Assembly (NCBI RefSeq): GCF_002753895.1 | Contig: NZ_NJER01000002.1 | Location: forward strand, 434,001-498,000 | Reading direction: 5' to 3' | DNA: 64,000 nucleotides | Origin: Halobacteriovorax sp. JY17 | GTDB lineage: Bacteria; Bdellovibrionota; Bacteriovoracia; Bacteriovoracales; Bacteriovoracaceae | Shown: positions 57,199 through 64,000 of the stretch, one piece after another | How the letters are laid out: each line of letters begins with the position of its first letter | How positions within the stretch are numbered: the stretch's first letter is position 1 | Program-made: the position numbers and the translations under genes | The notes under the pieces: generated by a model | Told to the model about the DNA's origin: nothing | Seen by the model: the letters and a program-made list of their open reading frames with translations, nothing else | Databases searched by the model: none

Positions 57199-57735
57199 AC
57201 CTTTCTTGAGACCTTCATCGATTGCATTCACAAACCAAACTGAAAGCATTGCTTTTGAAAAGTCTCCACCTTCAATTTTTGTAAGTTTTTTTTCATTAAT
57301 AGTTGATTCAACACCGTCAGCTAAAAAGTTAAATGTCATGACTTGTCCTTTTTTGATGTCGCTGAAGTAAGTATAGAAAGTGTTAATTCTCTCTTGTAGC
57401 TTTGGAAGGTCCTCTTTAGGAGTGGCATTTTTGAAAGCCTCTTTCCAGCCCCCGATTAAATCATCAGCATCAACATCTCTTACAAACTTCATTATTATTT
57501 GCTTTGGAGCTTTATCATTTAAGAAAGTGTTATAATCTGAGCTCTTCTTTTCCATGTAGAGCCCACCAACATAGACTTTGATTCCAAGCCATGTGGCCTT
57601 TCTTGTTCCTAGACCATTTAAGACAAGTTCTTTACCTGAGAGCTTAACTGTGTCTGGAAGTGTTACTCCGTCTTGAGTTGCAGAAAAAACATTTACACTA
57701 AGTAGTACGAGAATTGAAAAAATAATAGATTTCAT
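57184..57735 (-). CDS. Exported chalcone-isomerase-like protein
   Basis: The 183-residue protein has a signal peptide (IIFSILVLLSVNVFSA) and then LNGLGTRKATWLGIKVYVGG and LYMEKKS, the opening of the bacterial chalcone isomerase-like family. KQIIMKFVRDVDAD and MLSVWFVNAID are further family blocks. The bacterial members are not flavonoid enzymes; fatty-acid binding has been proposed. Confidence 0.88.
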   Translation of the reverse strand: MKSIIFSILVLLSVNVFSATQDGVTLPDTVKLSGKELVLNGLGTRKATWLGIKVYVGGLYMEKKSSDYNTFLNDKAPKQIIMKFVRDVDADDLIGGWKEAFKNATPKEDLPKLQERINTFYTYFSDIKKGQVMTFNFLADGVESTINEKKLTKIEGGDFSKAMLSVWFVNAIDEGLKKGLLGL

Positions 57736-57798
57736 GAAAATCTCCTTATGAATAGAATTTCTTATATTCTAACACTAATCGAGCTTTTCTAAAGAGAA

Positions 57799-57825
57799 TA
57801 AAAAAGGCCACTATTTCTAGTGGCC
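57799..57825 (-). terminator. Intrinsic terminator after typA
   Basis: GGCCACTA/TAGTGGCC with a 4-base loop, followed on the minus strand by TTTTTT. It separates typA from the chalcone-isomerase-like gene. Confidence 0.88.
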
Positions 57826-57854
57826 CTTCTATTATAAAAATAAATTTTTGAAAA

Positions 57855-59684
57855 TTACTTTCTTTCACCTCTAACAACAGATCTCTTGTTACAAGCAAGT
57901 TCTTTCTTTCTAACTCTGATGTTAATTGGAGTAACTTCTACCCACTCATCATCGTCAATCCAGTCCATTGCCCACTCAAGTGTCTTCTTAGGAACTGGAG
58001 GTAAAACAATATTTACATCTTTACCGGCAGTTCTCATACTTGAAAGGTGCTTCTCTCTGATACAGTTAACGTTTGTATCGTTAACTCTTGTGTGTTCACC
58101 AATAACCATTCCTTCGTAACACATATCACCTGGCTCAACGAACATCTTACCGTTGTTAAGAAGGTTAAATAGTGCATATGGAGTTATTTTTCCAGCACGG
58201 TCAGAAATAATAGCTCCATTTTGTCTTGAAAGCATAATTCCTGCAAATTCACCGTAACCAAGGTATTCAGAACTAATTAATCCTTCCCCTCTAGTATCAG
58301 TTAGGAAAGTTGATCTATATCCAATAAGTCCACGAGAAGGGATTCTAAACTCTACTCTTGTTCTATCTTCACCGATTGGCATCATATTACCCATGATACC
58401 TTTTCTTATCGAAAGCTTTTCAGTGATAGGACCTGTACAGTCACTTGGAATATCTACTACAACGTTTTCATATGGTTCAGTCTTTGCACCATTTTCATCA
58501 GTGCTAAAAAGAACTTCAGGTCTTGAGATCATTAGCTCGTAACCTTGTCTTCTAATTTCTTCAAAAACGATCGCAAGTTGAAGTTCCCCACGTCCTTTAA
58601 GTTTTAAAACCTTTGGGTCATCAGTACCTTCATATTGAAGAGCAACGTTTAATCTACAAGCTTCTTGAAGAAGTTCTTCAAGTTTTCTTGATGTAAGGTA
58701 TTCACCCTCTTTACCAGAATTTGGAGAAGTGTTAACAGAAACGTTTACAGAAACTGTTGGTGGCTCAACTGTAATTCTTTCAAGTGGAGAGATATCTTGT
58801 GGAGAACAAATCGTGTCACCAATAGCGTTCTCTGAAGAACCTGCTACGATAACGATTTCACCAGCAGAAGCTGAGTCTACTTCTTTAAATCCAATTTTGT
58901 CATAGATTTGAATTGAGGAAACTTTAAATGATTTATTCTTTCCAGCTTCATCACAACGAATAAAGTTTTGGTTCTTTGTGATTGTTCCTCTACTGATTCT
59001 TCCTACTAGAAGTGCACCAAGGTACTCAGAGTAAGAAAGATTCGTCACTAGAAGTTGAAGGTTTTCACCTTGTTCAATTTGAGGTTCAGGGTAGAAGTCA
59101 GAAACGATGAAATCTAAGATAGGATTCATGTCACTTCTTTTTTCCGCAGGATCTAATGTTGCCCAACCTTCTTTTGCAGAAGAATAAATAATTGGAATAT
59201 CTAAATCGTAATCTTCAAGTCCAAGTTGATCGGCCATTTCTAAGAATAGATCTTCAATCTCACCTTTAACTTCTTCGATTCTCTCGTCAGGTCTGTCGAT
59301 TTTATTAATGATGACACCAATTTTAATTCCACGAGCTAATGCTTTTTGAAGAACGAATCTTGTTTGAGGAAGCGGTCCCTCGGCAGCGTCTACTAAAAGT
59401 AAAACACCATCAACCATCATAAGTGATCTTTCAACTTCTCCACCAAAGTCAGCATGGCCTGGAGTATCTAGAAGATTTACTCTGAAGCCTTTGTAGTCAA
59501 AAGCACAGTTCTTAGCTGTAATTGTAATACCTCTTTCTTTTTCGATATCACCTGAGTCCATAACTCTTTCAGAAACTTGTTCTCTTTCACCAAAAGTTCC
59601 AGACTGCTTTAATAGCTCATCTACTAGCGTTGTTTTTCCATGGTCAACGTGAGCGACGACGGCAATGTTTTTCAAATTAGACAT
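57855..59684 (-). CDS. typA: Ribosome-associated GTPase TypA/BipA
   Basis: The 609-residue translational GTPase has AHVDHGKTTLVD (G1), RGITITAKN (G2), DTPGHADFGGEVERSL (G3) and NKIDRPDER (G4). The EF-G-like domains and the TypA-specific C-terminus (EWAMDWIDDDEWVEVTP) are complete. It acts in ribosome assembly and stress adaptation. Confidence 0.97.
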   Translation of the reverse strand: MSNLKNIAVVAHVDHGKTTLVDELLKQSGTFGEREQVSERVMDSGDIEKERGITITAKNCAFDYKGFRVNLLDTPGHADFGGEVERSLMMVDGVLLLVDAAEGPLPQTRFVLQKALARGIKIGVIINKIDRPDERIEEVKGEIEDLFLEMADQLGLEDYDLDIPIIYSSAKEGWATLDPAEKRSDMNPILDFIVSDFYPEPQIEQGENLQLLVTNLSYSEYLGALLVGRISRGTITKNQNFIRCDEAGKNKSFKVSSIQIYDKIGFKEVDSASAGEIVIVAGSSENAIGDTICSPQDISPLERITVEPPTVSVNVSVNTSPNSGKEGEYLTSRKLEELLQEACRLNVALQYEGTDDPKVLKLKGRGELQLAIVFEEIRRQGYELMISRPEVLFSTDENGAKTEPYENVVVDIPSDCTGPITEKLSIRKGIMGNMMPIGEDRTRVEFRIPSRGLIGYRSTFLTDTRGEGLISSEYLGYGEFAGIMLSRQNGAIISDRAGKITPYALFNLLNNGKMFVEPGDMCYEGMVIGEHTRVNDTNVNCIREKHLSSMRTAGKDVNIVLPPVPKKTLEWAMDWIDDDEWVEVTPINIRVRKKELACNKRSVVRGERK

Positions 59685-59782
59685 ACAATTTCCTATAGGC
59701 TATGATGCTTGTTGTTAAAATATTAATATTTTTCACCCATACTAATGGAAGTGATGGGCTTTGTAACTTAAAAGATTGCGCT

Positions 59783-61627
59783 ATGATTCAATTGAATAAC
59801 ATTTCTAAGGCCTTTGGCGGGCAAACTCTTTATGAAGACATTTCATTTATATTAGGACCGAAAGAGAGGATAGGCCTTGTCGGTAGAAATGGAAGTGGTA
59901 AGTCCACACTTTTTAAAATTATAACTGGTGAGCTCTCTCACGATGGGGGCTCTATAAATGTCCCCAAATCCTATAAAATTGGTTACTTAAGGCAGCATCT
60001 TGAATTCTCAAAATCATCGGTTCTAGAGGAGTGTATCCAATCCCTCGCTAAGGAAGAGGAGTTTGATCACTATAAGGCCGAAAAGATTTTGTCAGGATTA
60101 GGTTTTAGTGAAGAGGATATGAGCGCTGATCCTTTGAGCTTCTCTGGCGGTTATCAGATTAGAATTAATCTCGCGAAATGCTTATTAGAGGCTCCTCATC
60201 TCTTACTTCTAGATGAGCCTACAAACTACTTAGATATTATTTCACTTAGATGGCTTAAGAATTTTTTAAAGAACTATCAAGGAGAAGTTATTCTCATTAC
60301 CCATGATAGAGACTTTATGGACGATGTTGTTACTCACACAATGGGGATAAGTCGTGGTGGACTTAAGAAAATAAAAGGTGTTACTGCAAATTTCTATGAA
60401 CGTCTTATTGAAGATGAACTTGTTTATGAGCAAACTAGGGCCAATCAAGAAAAGAAAAAGAAAGAGCTAATGTCTTTTGTCGATAGATTTAGGGCCAAAG
60501 CTTCTAAGGCAACACAAGCGCAATCCAGATTAAAGCAACTTGAAAAAATGGGAACGATGGATGAGTTGGCCAAAGAAGGAAACCTTGGCTTCTCCTTTCG
60601 TTACACGGAATGTCCCGGAAAAGTTATTTTAACTGCTGATGATCTTTCTTTTTCTTATTCTGGTAGTGACGATGAACTTCTCTTTAAGAATTTGAAACTT
60701 GATATTAAAAGAGAAGATTGCATTGGAATTATTGGTAAGAATGGTAAGGGAAAATCTACGCTTTTAAATGTTTTAACAGGTGAGCTAAAACAAAATTCTG
60801 GAGAAATAAAATATCATCCTTCTGCTCAAGTAGGACACTTTGGTCAAACGAATATTAATAGACTTTCGGAAGGTATGACTATTGCTTCTGAAGTAGCCTC
60901 TTCAAACACTGAACTTTCTTTTAGCGAGGTTCGTTCAATTTGTGGAAGTATGATGTTTGAAGGAGACCTTGCAGATAAGAAAATTAGCGTTCTATCTGGG
61001 GGAGAAAAATCGAGAGTAATGCTTGGAAAAATACTTGCCCATAAATCAAATATTCTCTACCTCGATGAGCCTACCAACCATTTGGATATGGAAGCTGTGG
61101 AAACTCTTTGTGAGAAGCTTGAAAAATTTCCAGGCGCTATTGTTCTTGTTACCCACAACGAAATGTTTCTTCGAAGACTTGCTAATAGACTTGTCGTTTT
61201 TAGAGAGGGAGGAGCAGAAGTTTTTGAAGGAAATTACGATGAGTTCTTAGAAAAAGTTGGATGGGATGAAGACATTGTTCAAACTGCAGAAGTGGTAAAA
61301 GAAGAAAAGTTTTCTAAGAAAGATTTAAAAAGACTTCGAGCAGAATTAGTATCTGAAAGAAGTAAGGAGTCTAAACCATTTAGAAAGAGAATGGATGAAT
61401 TAGAAAAGGATATTTTTACGAAAGAAGAGAAGATCGATGAAATAAATAATTCACTTATTGAGGTAAGTTCATCGGGAGACGGCAGTAAGATAACTGAACT
61501 ATCTAAGAATTTAGGTGTTTTACAAAAGCTTCTTGATATTGAGTATGATGAATTATCAGAACTCACAGACAAGTATGAGGAAATACAAAAGAGTTATGAA
61601 ACTAGGCTAAATGAACTAGAGCTTTAA
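59783..61627 (+). CDS. ABC-F family ATPase
   Basis: The ATG at 59783 gives MIQLNNISKAFGGQ, the family's usual start; an upstream ATG adds a poor 27-residue leader. Two ABC cassettes are present (GRNGSGKST and GKNGKGKST, with FSGGYQIR and LSGGEKSRVML signatures), joined by a basic linker. There is no membrane domain. A C-terminal coiled coil is rich in Lys and Glu. ABC-F proteins act on the ribosome E site. The subfamily is close to Uup/YheS-type proteins. Confidence 0.9.
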   Translation: MIQLNNISKAFGGQTLYEDISFILGPKERIGLVGRNGSGKSTLFKIITGELSHDGGSINVPKSYKIGYLRQHLEFSKSSVLEECIQSLAKEEEFDHYKAEKILSGLGFSEEDMSADPLSFSGGYQIRINLAKCLLEAPHLLLLDEPTNYLDIISLRWLKNFLKNYQGEVILITHDRDFMDDVVTHTMGISRGGLKKIKGVTANFYERLIEDELVYEQTRANQEKKKKELMSFVDRFRAKASKATQAQSRLKQLEKMGTMDELAKEGNLGFSFRYTECPGKVILTADDLSFSYSGSDDELLFKNLKLDIKREDCIGIIGKNGKGKSTLLNVLTGELKQNSGEIKYHPSAQVGHFGQTNINRLSEGMTIASEVASSNTELSFSEVRSICGSMMFEGDLADKKISVLSGGEKSRVMLGKILAHKSNILYLDEPTNHLDMEAVETLCEKLEKFPGAIVLVTHNEMFLRRLANRLVVFREGGAEVFEGNYDEFLEKVGWDEDIVQTAEVVKEEKFSKKDLKRLRAELVSERSKESKPFRKRMDELEKDIFTKEEKIDEINNSLIEVSSSGDGSKITELSKNLGVLQKLLDIEYDELSELTDKYEEIQKSYETRLNELEL

Positions 61628-61704
61628 CTTTTGTCTAAAGAAATTTAGTAAATCTTAAGAAGAATATTCTTGGAAGAGAGTGTGAAATAGTTGAAGATAT
61701 CTCT

Positions 61705-62688
61705 ATGAAAAAACTAAGCCAGAATAAGATTATTGAAAATTTCTCTAACAACTTTAATCTAACTCCAAGAGAGACAGAGATTGTTGGAGAACTTTTAAAA
61801 CAAATGACGAGTACAAAGCAAATTTCTGAATCATTAGGAATTAGTACATCGACTGTTCGTAATCATTTTGAAAATATTTTTAGAAAAACAAATTGCGAAA
61901 ATAAATGTGAAGTGGCTGTTCTTGTTTATAAAGAACTATTCTCTAAAATGAAAACATTTCAATCTCTTGCTAGAACTCCGAAGGTCCTTGTTGTGGAAGA
62001 CAATGAAGTTATGTGCGAAGTCCTAGCGAACTCTATCGAAAATCTTGGAATGAGTGCAACGAGAGTAACTGACCCAGAAGAAGTTCTACCTCTTCTTGCG
62101 TCTGAACGATTTGATTGTGTTATTTCTGATATTAGGATGCCAAATAAAGATGGCGTCGAACTCTTATCTGAGATAAGAAAGTCTCATCCTATTTGGCCAT
62201 TTGTTATTCTCGTTTCTGGGCATCATGATTACGATATTGATGAGCTTCTAAATTTTGGAGCAGTGGCTTATGTTCCAAAGCCTTTTAAAATTGATGAAAT
62301 TTTTAAGTTAATTTCGGATTATTTTATTGATGACTTAATACAGAGAAATAAATCTATGGTTAAGAGTAAGGAAATCCTTAGAGACTTCGAAAAAGAGATC
62401 TTAGATTTAACAAAAGTTTCTGTCGGTACTGGTGGTGCTTTTATTTCTTTTTCTGATCTTCCTTGTATTGGGACAGCTGAGGTTGGAAAAATTTATGACT
62501 TTAATGTAAAGGTTGAAGAGCAAGTTGCAACAATTAAAATTGCAGCTGAAGTCGTTTGGAAAAAAGATATTGGAGAAATTAATCCTGGCGTTGGAGTACG
62601 CTTTGTTTCTCTAACTCCTGAGGTGGATAGTTTCATTAAGAAGTATATTAGCCAAAATAGTATTTCGAGTTTTATTCCAAATATCTAG
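61705..62688 (+). CDS. LuxR HTH - receiver - PilZ regulator
   Basis: The 327-residue protein has an N-terminal LuxR-type HTH (LTPRETEIVGELLKQM; ISTSTVRNHFENIFRK), residues 16-75. A receiver domain follows at 90-205 (VLVVEDNEV, CVISDIRMPNKDG, YVPKPFK) with all key residues. The C-terminus (225-320, ending INPGVGVRFVSLTP) resembles a PilZ domain, though its RxxxR c-di-GMP motif is not evident. NarL/FixJ regulators have the opposite order (receiver first), so this layout is uncommon. Confidence 0.85.
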   Translation: MKKLSQNKIIENFSNNFNLTPRETEIVGELLKQMTSTKQISESLGISTSTVRNHFENIFRKTNCENKCEVAVLVYKELFSKMKTFQSLARTPKVLVVEDNEVMCEVLANSIENLGMSATRVTDPEEVLPLLASERFDCVISDIRMPNKDGVELLSEIRKSHPIWPFVILVSGHHDYDIDELLNFGAVAYVPKPFKIDEIFKLISDYFIDDLIQRNKSMVKSKEILRDFEKEILDLTKVSVGTGGAFISFSDLPCIGTAEVGKIYDFNVKVEEQVATIKIAAEVVWKKDIGEINPGVGVRFVSLTPEVDSFIKKYISQNSISSFIPNI

Positions 62689-62692
62689 TTTA

Positions 62693-64000
62693 TTATTTTC
62701 TTTGCCAAGAATGGTACTTTCGAACAAACTCAAGAAGTTTCTTTGGCTTTCTCTCACTCTTCCAAGCTCCTGCGAGATATTTATTCGCTTCTCCCATCGT
62801 TGGATACATATGAATTGTTCCAAGAATCTTATTGAGACCATAGTTATTCTTCATCGCACTTATAAACTCCAGTAGTAAATCGCTTGCGTGGTTTCCAATA
62901 ATGGTTGCACCTAGAATTTTATCACTACCTGGAATAGTTAAAACTTTTACAAATCCATAGTCTTCACTGTCGGCGATGGCCCTATCGAGATCGTCAATAT
63001 TGTATTTCGTAATTTCATACGCAATTTCTTCCTCTATACACATCTTCTCATTCTTTCCAACAGTGGCAACTTCTGGATCAGTGTAAGTGGCCCAAGGAAT
63101 AACAGAATAGTCGACCTTGAATTTCTTAAAGCGTCCAAAAAGCCCATTTACAGCGCAGTACCAAGCTTGATGAGCCGCTGTGTGAGTAAGCTGGAAAGGA
63201 CCAGCAACATCACCGCAGGCAAATATATTTGGAAAATTTGTTTGGAGAAATTCATTTGTTTCAATTGTTCCATTCTTTCTAAGTTTTACGCCAATTTCTT
63301 TTAGTCCAAATCCATTTGTATTGGCCTTTCTTCCAATAGCGATAAGAACATCAGTGAATTGAACTTCTACGTCCTGACCTTGGTACTCACAGATAAGAGA
63401 CATGGGCTTAAATTCCTTGGCCCTGTGACCAGTGAGAATATTGACTCCTTCTTTTGAGAGTCGCTCTTGCAGTGCTATCGAAACGTCAGAATCTTCTTTA
63501 GAGAGAAGAGTCTGAGACATTTCTACAAGAGTCACTTTAGACCCAAGTCTTGAAAAAGCTTGAGCTAACTCTACTCCTATTGGACCTCCTCCTAGAATGA
63601 GAAGATCTTTTGGCAATTTCTCAAGCTCCCAAATATTGTCAGAAGTTCTTATATGAGCAAGTTCTATACCTTTAATTGGAGGAACAAAGGGCCTAGCTCC
63701 TGTGGCGATGGTTATATTTCTCGTTGTCAGTATTCTTCCATTAACTTCTACTTCCCAGGGGGAAATAATATTGGCCTTACCCGTAATGCAGTCGACACCT
63801 AGTTGAGTATACCGCTCAATGGAATCATGGGGTTCAATCTTCTTTATAATAGATTTCACTCTATCCATAACGTCCTTGAAATTAAACTCTACTTTGATTT
63901 CTTTAATTCCAAAATCATTGGCCCTTTTAGCATGGTGAATGACACTTGCTGATTTAATTAGGGCCTTAGAGGGAACGCATCCAGTATTTAGACAATCTCC
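62693..64000 (-). CDS. Pyridine nucleotide-disulfide oxidoreductase, partial (5' end beyond window)
   Basis: The frame stays open from the stop at 62693 to the right edge. An internal ATG at 63868 is not the start, because the upstream codons encode GDCLNTGCVPSKALIKSASV, the redox-active disulfide motif. LLILGGGPIGVELAQAFSRL is the NAD(P) site, FACGDVAGPFQLTHTAAHQA the second FAD site, and HMYPTMGEANKYLAGAW replaces the usual HPT...E dimer segment. Mercuric-reductase-like members of this branch often lack the metal-binding C-terminal Cys pair, as here. The substrate is unknown. Confidence 0.9.
   Translation of the reverse strand, partial: GDCLNTGCVPSKALIKSASVIHHAKRANDFGIKEIKVEFNFKDVMDRVKSIIKKIEPHDSIERYTQLGVDCITGKANIISPWEVEVNGRILTTRNITIATGARPFVPPIKGIELAHIRTSDNIWELEKLPKDLLILGGGPIGVELAQAFSRLGSKVTLVEMSQTLLSKEDSDVSIALQERLSKEGVNILTGHRAKEFKPMSLICEYQGQDVEVQFTDVLIAIGRKANTNGFGLKEIGVKLRKNGTIETNEFLQTNFPNIFACGDVAGPFQLTHTAAHQAWYCAVNGLFGRFKKFKVDYSVIPWATYTDPEVATVGKNEKMCIEEEIAYEITKYNIDDLDRAIADSEDYGFVKVLTIPGSDKILGATIIGNHASDLLLEFISAMKNNYGLNKILGTIHMYPTMGEANKYLAGAWKSERKPKKLLEFVRKYHSWQRK

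Noticed and set aside
59702-59782. N-terminal extension of the ABC-F protein
   Set aside because: The 27-residue leader is unlike the family, and the conserved start MIQLNNISKAFG begins at 59783.

Overview
The window is a low-GC, densely packed bacterial chromosome segment. It has Gram-negative features: LPS-type glycosyltransferases, a lipoprotein, beta-barrel-like exported proteins and many Sec signal peptides. The gene set fits the Bdellovibrionota and most likely the Bacteriovorax/Halobacteriovorax group: DUF3015 beside DUF4105, a chalcone-isomerase-like secreted protein, orphan response regulators, and a trmB-dnaG-rpoD operon. This assignment is inference from gene content; there is no rRNA in the window.

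Region 1 (1-11.2 kb) is an LPS/envelope glycosyltransferase locus broken up by accessory genes. Glycosyltransferases occupy 1-3414 and 6768-8655. Between them lie three toxin-antitoxin-like modules: an unrecognised toxin plus HTH protein, a DUF4258/BrnT-like toxin plus CopG-type antitoxin, and an AbiEi/AbiEii pair with two matching operators around its promoter. A Fic protein with an AbiEi-like N-terminus and a REP-associated tyrosine transposase (RAYT) follow. A 36-bp repeat family (four full copies and one partial copy inside a coding sequence) punctuates this region. In three unrelated genes the stop codon falls at the same position of the repeat.

Region 2 (11-20.6 kb) holds a large SNF2-type helicase, an orphan response regulator, a HigBA module with an operator over its promoter, and the trmB-dnaG-rpoD operon on the minus strand.

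Region 3 (20.8-28.7 kb) is an RHS locus. A full-length exported 1824-residue RHS protein is followed by two small membrane genes. A promoterless RHS tip cassette comes next with its own new C-terminal domain and two more small membrane genes, and then a third truncated tip. Both partial copies begin with the same roughly 100-bp remnant of a tyrosine-recombinase 3' end on the opposite strand. The two variable C-terminal domains end in the same short conserved tail. This is the best candidate in the window for an unusual cassette system.

Region 4 (28.7-64 kb) is mostly core genome. It contains exported hydrolases (possible cysteine peptidase, M23-like, SGNH), an aminotransferase, a Nudix hydrolase, two beta-barrel-like proteins, and an M50 protease-scpA-scpB-rluB cluster. 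It continues with initiator tRNA-Met, oligopeptidase B, a DEAD-box helicase, an HI0933-type flavoprotein, a stand-alone MurG, a lysozyme-fold lipoprotein, the DUF4105/DUF3015 pair, a PhoB-type regulator, a MazG-like enzyme and TypA. An ABC-F ATPase, a LuxR-REC-PilZ regulator and a partial pyridine-nucleotide disulfide oxidoreductase close the window.
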